DNA of 58,459 bases from a virus, in IMG/VR virus record IMGVR_UViG_3300021957_000042, positions 1 to 58,459 of that record; one strand, 5' to 3'. Numbering within the stretch: position 1 is the first letter of the stretch; each line of letters begins with the position of its first letter. The notes below the pieces were generated by a model, which saw only the letters and a program-made list of their open reading frames with translations, was not told the DNA's origin and did not search any database. The position numbers and the translations under genes are program-made. Positions 1 to 9,390 of this stretch are shown here, piece by piece.

Positions 1-1
1 A

Positions 2-1162
2 CATGATTTGATTGAGGCACTTGAAATGCCATTTGAAGTTCGTGACTATCAAGCACAGGCTTTTGTTCATGCAGTTCAGAAACAAAGGTCTATTTTAGTT
101 TCTCCAACTGGAAGTGGTAAATCAGCAATCATCTATCTACTGATGCGATTGTTCGAACAATTAGAAAGAAATGTTTTAATGATCGTACCTACTGTGAATC
201 TTGTAAGTCAGATGAAACAGGACTTCATTGACTATTCACCAAACTTTGCGCCTCTTGATGTACAAGAAGTATATGCTGGTAAGACCAAAGAAGTGCAATC
301 TCCGATCATGTTGTCAACTTGGCAAAGTTTACAGAATCTTGAGAAGGATTGGTTCAAGCAATTTGACACTGTAGTCATTGATGAAACTCACCTAGCAACT
401 GGTCAGACATTACAAAAGATTCTCAACTACTGTGAGAATGCGGACTTTCGTGTGGGATTGACTGGTACACTGACAGGTGAGAAGGTACATGAGATGTTAC
501 TCATCAGTACCATTGGTGAACCAAAGAAGATTATTTCAACTAGTGAACTTATCGACAATAAGATGCTCAGTGATTTGAAGGTGAAATGTATCATCTTAGA
601 TCATAAAGATTCCCCACCCAAGATGAATTACAAGGAGGAGATCGACTATCTTATCAGTCACCAGGAAAGAAATGATTTTATTATCAACTTGGCAAAGACA
701 CTGAAAGGTAACACTCTGATTCTGTTCAATTATGTCGAGAATCACGGAATGGTCCTTTATGATCAAGTTGAGAAAGTTATTAAAAATAAAAACATTTTCT
801 TCATGTCCGGTGACACCAAAGCGGAACTTCGGGAGAATATAAGACAACACGTTCGAGATAACCATGCAGACAATATCATTCTGGCAAGTAGTGGTGTCTT
901 CTCAACCGGTGTTAATATCCCAGCACTTCACAATGTAATATTCGCCTCACCAACAAAATCGAAAATTCGTGTCCTTCAATCTGTTGGTAGAATTCTGCGA
1001 AAACATGATTCAAAAGAGGTCGCCACTGTATATGACATTGCTGATCGTATATATCGAAACAAAAAAAATTATGTTTATTCCCACTTTGAAGAAAGATACA
1101 AGTATTATATTGAAGAAGATTTTGACATAAAGTATTATGAACATTTATTAAAATCTGCTTGA
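2..1162 (+). CDS. uvsW: UvsW-like SF2 DNA/RNA helicase, 5' end outside the window
   Basis: ATP-dependent SF2 helicase of the T4 UvsW type, which remodels recombination and stalled-fork intermediates and unwinds R-loops. Visible motifs are Walker A SPTGSGKS, motif Ia IVPTVNLVSQ, the DEAH-like box VIDETHLA, motif III GLTGTL, motif V STGVNIPALH and motif VI QSVGRILRK. T4 UvsW is about 500 aa, while only about 387 codons lie here. The reading frame runs open to the left edge, so the small N-terminal domain lies upstream. A TTG at position 8 is possible but unlikely as a start. Followed directly by the gene 55 promoter. Identification is firm; completeness is not. Confidence 0.9.
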   Translation, partial: HDLIEALEMPFEVRDYQAQAFVHAVQKQRSILVSPTGSGKSAIIYLLMRLFEQLERNVLMIVPTVNLVSQMKQDFIDYSPNFAPLDVQEVYAGKTKEVQSPIMLSTWQSLQNLEKDWFKQFDTVVIDETHLATGQTLQKILNYCENADFRVGLTGTLTGEKVHEMLLISTIGEPKKIISTSELIDNKMLSDLKVKCIILDHKDSPPKMNYKEEIDYLISHQERNDFIINLAKTLKGNTLILFNYVENHGMVLYDQVEKVIKNKNIFFMSGDTKAELRENIRQHVRDNHADNIILASSGVFSTGVNIPALHNVIFASPTKSKIRVLQSVGRILRKHDSKEVATVYDIADRIYRNKKNYVYSHFEERYKYYIEEDFDIKYYEHLLKSA

Positions 1163-1187
1163 CATTGACTTTGGACTATGATATAAT
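1159..1187 (+). promoter_or_regulatory. sigma70-type promoter for gene 55
   Basis: TTGACA at 1159-1164 and TATAAT at 1182-1187 are separated by 17 bp, a consensus host-type promoter that begins inside the last codons of uvsW. It can transcribe gene 55 and the recombination genes downstream. Confidence 0.85.
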
Positions 1188-1236
1188 AATACCGAGGACG
1201 TTTTATTCTCAAACAAACTACTAAGAGGTATGAATT

Positions 1237-1881
1237 ATGGCTAAAGCAAATTTCGTTGATAAACAAAAATTTTATGAGCATTTACTTCATCGATATAATA
1301 CTGTTCTTGAAGTGAAGAAAAGACAACAAAGATATTATCAACTTGTAAGCGAAACACAAGCAAACGATAATCGAAAGAGTGTAGTAAATCAAAGAATTAA
1401 AGATATGCTACATCGTATACCAATTGATGATTATATTGGTGAGTGCATTTTAAAAATCTGCCAGAATCTAATTCGCAAAAAAGGATTTATTGAATTCAGT
1501 CAGACTCATGCTGAAGATATGATCGGTGATGCAATTGAAAATTGTATTCTCTACATATCATCATTTGATCCTCGTAAGTCAAAAGAACCATTTTCATATT
1601 TCACACAAGTAGCTACCTGGGCATTTGTTCGCAGAATTGAAAAAGAAAAGAGAGAAGTTTATTTCAAATTAAGATCATTACACAATATGGATGGCTTAAT
1701 GGATTCTTCTTTTCAAGAAGAACATGATGATACTTACGATGGTAAAATTATGAGTGATGATTGGTTGATTCATACACGAAATTATGTAAATGAATATGAA
1801 AGCAAAATGGAAAAGAAAAGAAAAAGACAACGCAAGAAAAAAGAAGAGAAACAACAGATTCTAAGTTTAGAAAGGGAATGA
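1237..1881 (+). CDS. 55: late-transcription sigma factor, gp55 family
   Basis: A 214-aa divergent sigma factor that directs host RNA polymerase to TATAAATA late promoters. The clearest signature is the region-2-like stretch around residues 115-140 (SYFTQVATWAFVRRIEKEKR), typical of T4 gp55. Residues from about 185 to the end form a very basic tail (KRKRQRKKKEEK) followed by a short hydrophobic/acidic end. In T4 the gp55 C-terminus contacts the sliding clamp, so this end may do the same (inference). T4 gp55 is 185 aa, so this version is somewhat longer. It has its own promoter and is followed with almost no gap by gene 47. Exact TATAAATA boxes elsewhere in the window fit its presence. Confidence 0.85.
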   Translation: MAKANFVDKQKFYEHLLHRYNTVLEVKKRQQRYYQLVSETQANDNRKSVVNQRIKDMLHRIPIDDYIGECILKICQNLIRKKGFIEFSQTHAEDMIGDAIENCILYISSFDPRKSKEPFSYFTQVATWAFVRRIEKEKREVYFKLRSLHNMDGLMDSSFQEEHDDTYDGKIMSDDWLIHTRNYVNEYESKMEKKRKRQRKKKEEKQQILSLERE

Positions 1882-1882
1882 T

Positions 1883-2941
1883 ATGCCAAAATGGATTGCA
1901 CTGGTAACAGACCAGCATTTTGGCGCTCGAAGCAATTCTCAAATTTTTCTTGACTATTTCATGAAGTTCTATGATAACATATTCTTTCCCGCACTTGAAG
2001 AATATGGTGTTGAAGAGATCATTGATCTAGGAGATACATTTGACCGCCGAAAATCTGTTGACTTCTATATTTTAAATCAAGTAAAAGAAAGATATTATGA
2101 TAAACTATTGAATAAGAATATCAAAATTCATAGTATTGTTGGAAATCATACGGCATATTATAAAAATACCAATAATGTAAATACACTTGATCTTTTACTG
2201 AGTGATTATGAAAATGTAGTTGTATATCGTGAGCCTACAAAAACAAAAGTAAATGGTCATGAAGTTCTATTGATTCCATGGATCAATGATGAAAATAAAG
2301 CAGATACATTTAAACTGTTACGCAATAAAGAAAAATATTGTTTTGGTCATTTAGAAATTAATGGCTTTGAAATGTATAGTGGATATGCACATTCTGATGG
2401 TGAATTTAATTCAACATTATTTTCACGAATTGAAAATGTATATTCAGGACACTTTCATCATCGAAGTAAGAAGGGTAATATAATGTACTTGGGAAATCCA
2501 TATCACATTACCTGGAATGACTTTGGCGATCAAAGAGGCTTTCACATGTTAGACCTTGAAACATCGGAACTTATATTCATTGAAAATCCTTATACAATGT
2601 TTCAGAGAATTGAATATTCAGACCGTGTAATTAAACTTGACAAAGAACACATCAAGAATACTTATGTTAAAGTAATTGTTCGTGAGAAATCAAGTGCTTC
2701 AAAATTTGAAAAGTTTATTAAACAATTGTCTGATGCAAGTCCTTTAGATATTACTATTGTTGAAGATGATAAAAGTTATGATTCCGAAGGAGAAGATTTC
2801 AATCTTGAAGAAGAACACATATATGATCTTTGTAAAAATGCTGTAAAAAAATACACGGCTGAAAATAATATAACTTATGGTGATAAAATTGAATTGAAAA
2901 TTATGCAATTACTTAAAGAAGCAGAATTGGAAAACGTATGA
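1883..2941 (+). CDS. 47: recombination nuclease subunit gp47 (SbcD/Mre11 family)
   Basis: Metallophosphoesterase nuclease subunit that pairs with gp46 to resect DNA ends for recombination-dependent replication. Metal-binding motifs appear in order: TDQHFGARS (residues 8-16), DLGDTFDRR (about 47-55), GNHTAYYKN (the GNH motif), FGHLEI and YSGHFHHR. The length of 352 aa agrees with T4 gp47 (339 aa). It starts one base after gene 55 and its stop overlaps the next start (ATGA at 2938). The partner subunit lies about 1.6 kb downstream, separated by a small unknown gene and a GMP reductase gene. Confidence 0.93.
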   Translation: MPKWIALVTDQHFGARSNSQIFLDYFMKFYDNIFFPALEEYGVEEIIDLGDTFDRRKSVDFYILNQVKERYYDKLLNKNIKIHSIVGNHTAYYKNTNNVNTLDLLLSDYENVVVYREPTKTKVNGHEVLLIPWINDENKADTFKLLRNKEKYCFGHLEINGFEMYSGYAHSDGEFNSTLFSRIENVYSGHFHHRSKKGNIMYLGNPYHITWNDFGDQRGFHMLDLETSELIFIENPYTMFQRIEYSDRVIKLDKEHIKNTYVKVIVREKSSASKFEKFIKQLSDASPLDITIVEDDKSYDSEGEDFNLEEEHIYDLCKNAVKKYTAENNITYGDKIELKIMQLLKEAELENV

Positions 2942-3369
2942 GAAAAAAGAAAATTGCACCTAGAAAACAAGTTGAAGAAGTTGATGATTCGATACTTGAA
3001 CAATTAAAAGGTCAATCTGATCCAGAAGCAACAGGTAAACTTGGTCCAATTGCTGGTACTGCTAACGCACCTATGAAAAGAAAGGCAGGTGCTCCAGTTG
3101 AAGCACTAAAGCCTAAAAAGAAAAAAGAAATACAAGTACCAATTGCAAAATTAAATCGTACTGTAGAAAAGAAAATTCAAAACTTTGCTGAAGGCATGGG
3201 AATTATAAGTATGCAATATAATTCAGAAAATGATTCAATTTCTTTTGAATTAGAAGAAGAGTTCTATCATACACTTAATACAATATGTTCATGGAAGAAA
3301 ATACAACCTGAAGTATATCTTAGCAAATTACTTACAGAATACTTTCTAATTCAAAAAAAGTATAATTAA
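2938..3369 (+). CDS. unknown protein between genes 47 and guaC
   Basis: A 143-aa protein of no recognised family. Residues 1-80 are low-complexity, rich in Lys, Pro and Ala and probably disordered. Residues 85-143 look folded, with mixed helix and strand. It is translationally coupled to gene 47 by an ATGA overlap, so it is probably made together with the recombination nuclease. A role with gp46/gp47 is possible from context only. Confidence 0.75.
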   Translation: MRKKKIAPRKQVEEVDDSILEQLKGQSDPEATGKLGPIAGTANAPMKRKAGAPVEALKPKKKKEIQVPIAKLNRTVEKKIQNFAEGMGIISMQYNSENDSISFELEEEFYHTLNTICSWKKIQPEVYLSKLLTEYFLIQKKYN

Positions 3370-3380
3370 TAAGGAATATT

Positions 3381-4514
3381 ATGAGAATTGATAATGAATT
3401 GAAACTGGATTACAGTGATGTCTTGTTGCGGCCTAAAAGATCGACTCTTGGTTCTCGCAAAGAAGTTTCTCTTAAAAGAGATTTTCGTAAAGTTAACTGG
3501 TCTGGTCTACCAATCATGGCTGCAAATATGGATGGTGTTGGTACAATTGAAATGGCGACCGAATTAGCCAAACAGAAAATGTTTACATGTCTTAAAAAAA
3601 CATACGACACAACACAACTTATTGAATTTTTTTCAAATAAACTAAATTGTCAACACACGGCAATGAGTATTGGAATCACAGATTATGATTTTCGTAAGTT
3701 CTGTGATGTTTATAGTATATGTCAAAATTTAAAATTCGTTTGTATTGATGTTGCCAATGGTTATAGTGAAAGATTTGTTGACTTTATTAAAAAAATTCGT
3801 GAAGTTGATTCACAAGGAATATATGATGCAAAGGCAAATGATACATTTCGAAGACACAATCCTTTGTTCATCATTGCAGGTAATGTTGTAACTGGTGAAA
3901 TGACAGAACAATTGATTCTGAATGGTGTTGATATTGTTAAAGTTGGAATTGGACCGGGAAGTGCATGTACCACTCGCATTCAAACTGGAGTTGGATATCC
4001 TCAATTAAGTGCCGTAATTGAATGTGCTGATGCTGCACATGGTCTTGGTGGATTGATCATTGCTGATGGTGGTTGTACATGTCCTGGTGATGTTGTCAAG
4101 GCATTTGCTGGTGGTGCAGATTTCGTGATGCTTGGTGGTATGTTAGCTGGTCATGTTGAAGGTGGTGGTCAAATCATTGAAAAACATTATGTCACAAACG
4201 AAATTGAATACACCTCTGAAGATTATCCTCAGTATGAATTAGTTCGTGAGACAAAGAAGTTTGTCGAGTTCTACGGCATGAGCAGCAAGAAGGCAAATGA
4301 CATTCACTTCGGTGGTCTGAAAGACTATCGGGCCGCTGAAGGTCGTGAGGTGCGGGTGCCTTATCGTGGTGAAGTTGCTAATACTGTTCAAGAAATTCTT
4401 GGTGGTCTCAGAAGTGCCTGCACATATGTTGGTGCAGATCAATTAAAAGACTTGACAAAATGCGCCACATTTGTTAAAGTATCGAATCAGTACAACACAA
4501 CTTTCTCTGCATAA
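3381..4514 (+). CDS. guaC: GMP reductase (IMPDH/GMPR superfamily)
   Basis: Predicted NADPH-dependent GMP reductase converting GMP to IMP. Seen in order: [13 protein letters not shown] near the N-terminus, the loop [11 protein letters not shown] with the catalytic Cys and the Thr-Arg typical of GMPR, TGVGYPQ, the phosphate-binding region [28 protein letters not shown] (split here as two adjacent motifs, IADGG and FVMLGG), FYGMSS, and the GMPR-type C-terminal segments YRAAEGREV and [12 protein letters not shown]. No CBS domains interrupt it, and 377 aa fits GMP reductase (347 aa in E. coli) better than IMPDH. It sits between genes 47 and 46. It may rebalance host purines for DNA synthesis (inference). 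Confidence 0.88.
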   Translation: MRIDNELKLDYSDVLLRPKRSTLGSRKEVSLKRDFRKVNWSGLPIMAANMDGVGTIEMATELAKQKMFTCLKKTYDTTQLIEFFSNKLNCQHTAMSIGITDYDFRKFCDVYSICQNLKFVCIDVANGYSERFVDFIKKIREVDSQGIYDAKANDTFRRHNPLFIIAGNVVTGEMTEQLILNGVDIVKVGIGPGSACTTRIQTGVGYPQLSAVIECADAAHGLGGLIIADGGCTCPGDVVKAFAGGADFVMLGGMLAGHVEGGGQIIEKHYVTNEIEYTSEDYPQYELVRETKKFVEFYGMSSKKANDIHFGGLKDYRAAEGREVRVPYRGEVANTVQEILGGLRSACTYVGADQLKDLTKCATFVKVSNQYNTTFSA

Positions 4515-4525
4515 GGACATTCTAT

Positions 4526-6262
4526 ATGATCATTGAATTTGAAAAAATCTCTTTCAAGAACTTTCTTTCTTTTGGTGACACGCCAACTGAAGTCAACTTG
4601 AAGGATTTTAAAACAACATTGGTGACAGGTGCAAACTTTTCAGGAAAGTCCTCATCAATTCTTGATACGATTACCTTTGCCTTGTTTGGCAGGCCTTTTC
4701 GTAACATCAACAAACCTCAATTGATTAATGTTTACAATAAAAAGAATTGTTTAGTTGAATTAACGTTTACTAAAAACAAAACTCATTATCGAATTGTTCG
4801 TGGTATTAAGCCGAATGTTTTCGAAATCTATCGTGACGGTGAACAATTTGATATTCAATCATCATCAAAAGATCAGCAAGATGAATTTGAGAAAACAATT
4901 CTTAATTTTACATATCAAACATTTCAGCAGATTGTAGTTTTAGGTTCTGCAAATTATATTCCTTTCATGAAGATGAAGCCAAATGATCGTCGACAAGTTG
5001 TCGATGATATTTTGAATCTTCATGTGTTCACACAAATGAATGATTTATTGCGTAATGATATTTCAGAAACGAAATCAGAAATTCAATCAATTGATAATCA
5101 GCTATATTTAAAGTCAGAGTTGCTTCAACAAAAAGAAGATTATCTTGAATCATTAAAAAATATAAATGTTTCATCAGTTGATAAGGAAGAAGTTGATGCA
5201 TTACTTAAAAAAATAAAAGATATTGTTGACCAACAAGAAGCAAAACGAGATGAACTTGATAATCTTGATATTGGTTCATTTATTGAAGAAGATGATTTGC
5301 TAGTTAAGATTCGAAAGTATGAAAAGGTAAAAGAAAAAATTATGTACTCTGTAAACTCACAGAAGAAAACATATGATTTCTTTATTGATAATTATAAATG
5401 TCCAACTTGTGAGCAAGAGATTGAAGAAACATTTCGTGAAGATAAAATCAATTCTCTGAAAAATGCAATGCTTGAAAAGAAAGAAGGTGTTGAACAACTA
5501 GTTGATAAAATCAGCGAACTTCAAACTGAGAAGCATCAAGTTGATCATCACAATAGTCTTGTACAATATAAGATACAGCAACGAGGTGGCCTGTTATCTG
5601 ACATTGAAAAGTTGAAGATTGAACATGGTGCATCAACTGATAAGTATCATTATCTACAGAAACCACAGACATTAGATAATGAAAAGATTCACCGAACAGA
5701 ACAGGAGATACAACAACTTAAAGATCAAATTCAAGAATATCAAGAACAATTAGATGCATTGCATACTGATGCAGAAATTCAAAAAGATTGTTCTTTTTTG
5801 TTAAAAGATTCAGGTATTAAATCACTCATTATGAATAAATACTTAAATCTTTTAAATAAAAATATGGAATTCTATCTTAAAAAGTTTGGTCTTAAATTAA
5901 ACTTTGAGCTTGATAGTTCATTCAATGAAAAGATTACAAATTTTTCAGGACATAGTTTTTCATATTATTCTTTGAGTGAAGGCGAAAAGCTTCGTGTTGA
6001 TTTGTCAATGATGCTATCATGGAGAACACTTGCAATTAAACGTGCAAAGATGAAAACTAATCTATTGATTTTAGATGAAGTAATGGATGGTGCTGCTGAC
6101 TCAAGTCTTCAGCATGAAATTGTTTCAACACTACATGATTTAAAGGATACAAATGTATTTGTGATTTCTCATCGTACAGAAGGTCTCGTTGAAAAGTTTC
6201 AACGTAATTTACATGTTACTCGACATATTGGTTTTTCAAGTATTCAAGAAACTTTAATCTGA
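4526..6262 (+). CDS. 46: recombination nuclease ATPase subunit gp46 (SbcC/Rad50 family)
   Basis: SMC-like ATPase partner of gp47. Walker A GANFSGKSS lies at residues 35-43. Long coiled coils flank a zinc hook, CPTC, at 292-295. The ABC signature is LSEGEKLRVDLSM near residue 485, Walker B is LLILDEVMDG near 516, and a switch His is in VISHRTE. T4 gp46 is 560 aa and this protein is 578 aa, so it looks complete. With gp47 it resects double-strand ends for join-copy recombination. The start is the ATG 11 bases after the guaC stop, preceded by AAGGACA. Confidence 0.93.
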   Translation: MIIEFEKISFKNFLSFGDTPTEVNLKDFKTTLVTGANFSGKSSSILDTITFALFGRPFRNINKPQLINVYNKKNCLVELTFTKNKTHYRIVRGIKPNVFEIYRDGEQFDIQSSSKDQQDEFEKTILNFTYQTFQQIVVLGSANYIPFMKMKPNDRRQVVDDILNLHVFTQMNDLLRNDISETKSEIQSIDNQLYLKSELLQQKEDYLESLKNINVSSVDKEEVDALLKKIKDIVDQQEAKRDELDNLDIGSFIEEDDLLVKIRKYEKVKEKIMYSVNSQKKTYDFFIDNYKCPTCEQEIEETFREDKINSLKNAMLEKKEGVEQLVDKISELQTEKHQVDHHNSLVQYKIQQRGGLLSDIEKLKIEHGASTDKYHYLQKPQTLDNEKIHRTEQEIQQLKDQIQEYQEQLDALHTDAEIQKDCSFLLKDSGIKSLIMNKYLNLLNKNMEFYLKKFGLKLNFELDSSFNEKITNFSGHSFSYYSLSEGEKLRVDLSMMLSWRTLAIKRAKMKTNLLILDEVMDGAADSSLQHEIVSTLHDLKDTNVFVISHRTEGLVEKFQRNLHVTRHIGFSSIQETLI

Positions 6263-6269
6263 GAATATT

Positions 6270-7127
6270 ATGTTGCTGCATTCTGAACTGACTGTAGGAA
6301 TGGAAATTGAGGCAATTGCTTTCGAATCAAATTACAATGCAATCAAAAATATACTCAAAGGTAACAAAACTGAAACAAATGAATGGTCTTATGCAATCAC
6401 TGGTGATTGCTCAATCGCAATTGATCCAGATATTGATGACCTGTCTGAATTTGAAATCTGCAATTCAGATGGCAGTGTAAGATATGATCGTGAACAGATT
6501 GTTCCATTTGAAATTGATACTGGCTATTTCTCATACACACCAGAGAATCAATTAAAGTTTCGTAAATTATTAGTTAATTTGTATAAGTCAGGTATCATTA
6601 CAAATTCAACATGTTCACTTCATGTGCATTTTAAACCTAAGTTTTTAAATATGCGAACAAATGAAGCAAAAATATATTCAGTAATGTTGTTGGCATATAT
6701 TGTCGAAAGTAAATTATATGAAAAGTATTTAAAGTTTCAGAATCAAGACATGACAAATACGGCATGGTCATCAGTTGATTATATGATTGATGAATATAAT
6801 TTTTATAAAAATGCCAAATCGTTGTACAGTAAATATGAATATCGAAATCGTGGTTTGTTTCATGTTCATGAACAAGGCACTTTAGAGTGGCGTGGGAATC
6901 GTAAAGTTTTTGATTGTAATCCAATTATATTCTGCAATAATCATTCATCACAATATGAACAAGATATTGTCAAACATTCAAAGTTTATGTTTTCATTTCT
7001 AAATGATATGTTTAATGCAATGAATGGTAAAGTTGATCTTGATAAAAAGAATTCATTGTATTGGAAACTTTATGATAATAAAAATTTAATGTATAGTAAA
7101 TTATTAAGGAAGAAAGAAAATGTTTAA
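6270..7127 (+). CDS. amidoligase-like enzyme (GCS/glutamine-synthetase-fold superfamily)
   Basis: A 285-aa protein with the sparse motifs of the phage and bacterial amidoligase superfamily: an N-terminal strand GMEIEAIAF (residues 10-18) with two acidic metal ligands, GDCSIA...SEFEI (about 45-63), CSLHVHF (115-121) with the His pair, and GTLEWRG near 205. Family members are predicted to join a carboxylate to an amine with ATP, on small molecules or proteins. The substrate cannot be read here. The gene overlaps the deformylase gene by 8 bases, which suggests co-expression and possibly a shared role in protein modification. Unlike the second amidoligase at 44177 it lacks the capsid-targeting N-terminus. 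Confidence 0.65.
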   Translation: MLLHSELTVGMEIEAIAFESNYNAIKNILKGNKTETNEWSYAITGDCSIAIDPDIDDLSEFEICNSDGSVRYDREQIVPFEIDTGYFSYTPENQLKFRKLLVNLYKSGIITNSTCSLHVHFKPKFLNMRTNEAKIYSVMLLAYIVESKLYEKYLKFQNQDMTNTAWSSVDYMIDEYNFYKNAKSLYSKYEYRNRGLFHVHEQGTLEWRGNRKVFDCNPIIFCNNHSSQYEQDIVKHSKFMFSFLNDMFNAMNGKVDLDKKNSLYWKLYDNKNLMYSKLLRKKENV

Positions 7128-7638
7128 GTTTACATTAGTAACTGAAGATTCTAAAGAATATCTATCTCAGGTTTCAAAAGAATATGATTACATGAATAGT
7201 CCATCTTCTCCATATGAGATTGATGAATTCATGCAACAGTATATTCGTGAAGCAAAGGCATTTGGAATTTCCGGTGTTCAGCTATCCTTTCCGTATCGTG
7301 TTTTTGCTATTCATACAGATGAAGGCACAATTACAACAATGTTTAATCCTAAACTAATTGAAGTAATTGATGATACTCAAATTCGTATGGAAGAAGGATG
7401 CCTAAGCTTTCCCGGGTTATTTTTAAATGTTAAACGACCAAGAGGTGTACGAATTGAGTACCAAGATAGATTAAAAAAGCTAAATACTATGGAACTATAT
7501 GATTATTATGCTAGAGGATTTTTGCATGAATTAGATCATTTGAATGGTGTAGTGTTCACTTCTCATGTAGGAAGACTTTCTTTGAAGATGGCAAGAAAAA
7601 AACTTTCTAAAAGAAAGAAGCGGTACAACATACAATAA
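7120..7638 (+). CDS. def: peptide deformylase
   Basis: Metallo-deformylase that removes the N-formyl group from nascent proteins. All three family motifs are present: GISGVQ (motif I, with the oxyanion Gln), EGCLS (motif II, with the metal Cys, residues 91-95) and HELDHLNG (motif III, HExxH, near 137). The length of 172 aa is normal for the family. The C-terminal tail is very basic (KKLSKRKKRY) and might associate with ribosomes (inference). The ATG lies inside the end of the amidoligase gene. Phage deformylases are known from marine T4-like phages. Confidence 0.9.
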   Translation: MFKFTLVTEDSKEYLSQVSKEYDYMNSPSSPYEIDEFMQQYIREAKAFGISGVQLSFPYRVFAIHTDEGTITTMFNPKLIEVIDDTQIRMEEGCLSFPGLFLNVKRPRGVRIEYQDRLKKLNTMELYDYYARGFLHELDHLNGVVFTSHVGRLSLKMARKKLSKRKKRYNIQ

Positions 7639-7650
7639 AGGATATAAAAA

Positions 7651-8448
7651 ATGGCTGTTGATTTAACTCAAGTCTTAGAAAAACATTTTTCACATATTGG
7701 TGGAAATTGGGCTGCTCGTAGTGGTCCATCACAACAAAAGATTACACATTCATTGTCAAAGCCTCACTATTTAACAACTGAAGAAGCTGGACGATGCATT
7801 GCGACAGAAAGAGGATGGGAATTAATACCACCAGGGCAGACTATGGTAGGTAGGAAATCAACTGAACTACTACAGGCGATTCCTGGTTTAACTGCACTTC
7901 TCGATGTTGATAATATGTCTGCACCACAACAAGCTTTGTTCAATGATGTAGTCAATAATATTGGTCAAGGTTTAGGAGGTTCTGGTTTCACAGCAATAAC
8001 TCAAGCAGTACAATTTACTGGTGCGCAAATTGCAAGACGTACAAAACAACGTTATGTGGTTAATGTAGTGTTCTCAGAAAATATTGTATTTGCCTCAGCT
8101 GGTGGTGGAACAGCAAAGTTTCGAGCAACATTTAATAATGTACCCCAGGGAACAAATGATGGCGGCGTAAATGTGCATCCCACAGATGCAAATTCAAACA
8201 CTGTAGATTATGATGTAAATGTTGCTGCTGGCTCAACTTTGGATGTTGCAAGAGTTCCATTCATGATTGAGTATACAGGCGTAACAGATGGAGTTGATGC
8301 AATTAAGGCATTCGAAGTAAGTAATGTTATAATTGTATCTTCAACTGGCGTAACTGCAGCAGACCGCCAAGGTACTACTATTGATTTAGGTGCAACAGTC
8401 CAAATTGTTAATGGACCTTATGATGTATCTTATGGTACACAATGGTAA
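7651..8448 (+). CDS. unknown protein, possibly a virion component
   Basis: A 265-aa protein of no recognised family. Residues 1-125 are mixed, and residues 135-265 are rich in Val, Thr, Gly and Asn with alternating hydrophobic residues, as in beta-sandwich domains of phage structural proteins. A good ribosome site (AAAGGA) precedes the ATG, and a strong terminator follows, so it ends a transcription unit. The structural role is only a guess from composition. Confidence 0.7.
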   Translation: MAVDLTQVLEKHFSHIGGNWAARSGPSQQKITHSLSKPHYLTTEEAGRCIATERGWELIPPGQTMVGRKSTELLQAIPGLTALLDVDNMSAPQQALFNDVVNNIGQGLGGSGFTAITQAVQFTGAQIARRTKQRYVVNVVFSENIVFASAGGGTAKFRATFNNVPQGTNDGGVNVHPTDANSNTVDYDVNVAAGSTLDVARVPFMIEYTGVTDGVDAIKAFEVSNVIIVSSTGVTAADRQGTTIDLGATVQIVNGPYDVSYGTQW

Positions 8449-8454
8449 TTAATC

Positions 8455-8485
8455 ATGAGACATCAATTGATGTCTCATTTGTTTT
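8455..8485 (+). terminator. rho-independent terminator
   Basis: A perfect inverted repeat (TGAGACATCAA and its complement, 8456-8477) is followed by TTTGTTTT. It closes the gene 46-to-8448 run on the plus strand. Confidence 0.75.
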
Positions 8486-8508
8486 ACTCAATTAGGAGAT
8501 GTTAATCT

Positions 8509-8700
8509 ATGCGTGACCGTGAATATCGTAGAAAACAAGATCAGAAGAAAAGTTATAAAAAGTTTGTAGCAGAAATGAACCGTGGCAAGATCAAAGGTAA
8601 CCGAAAGAAAGGTTCAAAAAACTTAAATAATATTGATTTTGAAAATCTTACGGAAGAAGAACTTGATGAATTATATGATGACATGCAAGACGGGGATTAA
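8509..8700 (+). CDS. small charged unknown protein
   Basis: A 63-aa protein, strongly basic in residues 1-45 (many Lys and Arg) and acidic at the C-terminus (LTEEELDELYDDMQ). This is nucleic-acid-binding-like composition but no known family. It has a good AGGAG site before the ATG, and its stop overlaps the next start (TAATG). Confidence 0.7.
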   Translation: MRDREYRRKQDQKKSYKKFVAEMNRGKIKGNRKKGSKNLNNIDFENLTEEELDELYDDMQDGD

Positions 8701-9167
8701 TGGGAGTTACAGGTCCATCACTTGCTGATATTCGTGCAGTAAAACAACTATATAATGATGAGACACATTCACTTAATATTGAGAAAAATATTTTAAAGCC
8801 ATTAAAAAATATTGTTGATACTCATATTAAAGTATTATATAAAAAATACAATTATAAGTTTTCAGATAAAATTGATAACCGAATAATTGAAGATATCGAA
8901 CATCTTCGTTCGAAAATAATGGTGATTCTTGAACAAAGATGCACCGAAATAGTAAATTTATTTGATTCAGATTATGAAAGATTTTGTAAAGCATATGGCT
9001 GGTGGGCACATCGTGGTGCCCGGGTTCGCCATAATGTTACAAGAGATGAATTGGCATATGAATTAAGTGAAGTTATTCGTAAATTATATTTTGTTTATAT
9101 GGAAAGTAAATTTCCTAAAATATATCAAGCAAAAAGTGTAGAGGAATTTTTATTAAGAGAAGATTGA
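8700..9167 (+). CDS. unknown helical protein
   Basis: A 155-aa protein, mostly helical, with no recognised domain. A Trp/aromatic cluster (AYGWWAHRGARVRH, around residues 99-112) is the only distinctive motif. It is translationally coupled to the preceding 63-aa gene by overlap at 8700, and the next gene starts 2 bases after its stop. Confidence 0.75.
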   Translation: MGVTGPSLADIRAVKQLYNDETHSLNIEKNILKPLKNIVDTHIKVLYKKYNYKFSDKIDNRIIEDIEHLRSKIMVILEQRCTEIVNLFDSDYERFCKAYGWWAHRGARVRHNVTRDELAYELSEVIRKLYFVYMESKFPKIYQAKSVEEFLLRED

Positions 9168-9168
9168 A

Positions 9169-9384
9169 ATGAGTAAAAAAGGGACTGGCGATGTTATTGC
9201 ATCCACTCCACAGTGGGCTGCTTATTGCGCAAATGAAAAAGGAAAAGGTAAGCCACAATTACCTGACTTCGTTGTAGATAAAAGAACTATTGTTGTTGAT
9301 CCAGTGAGTAAAAAGAAATTCTACAGATGTAGAATGGTCTCAGAATCTGAAATTTACAGAGAAATTAAAAACATGTTGCTATAG
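9169..9384 (+). CDS. small unknown protein with PxWAxYC motif
   Basis: A 71-aa protein. The segment PQWAAYCANEKGKG resembles PEWAKYCATDENGD in the 70-aa protein at 37438, so the two are probably distant paralogues. One Cys pairs with a second (YRCRM) in the C-terminal half. Function unknown. Confidence 0.7.
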   Translation: MSKKGTGDVIASTPQWAAYCANEKGKGKPQLPDFVVDKRTIVVDPVSKKKFYRCRMVSESEIYREIKNMLL

Positions 9385-9390
9385 GTAAAA

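Noticed and set aside
8-10. TTG as the start codon of the UvsW-like gene
   Set aside because: The frame is open to the left edge and the T4 protein has about 100 more N-terminal residues, so the gene is treated as cut by the window.
596-865. Minus-strand open frame of 89 codons within uvsW
   Set aside because: It lies fully inside a well-supported gene, has no ribosome site, and its product resembles no protein. Similar shadow frames across the window were left out for the same reasons.
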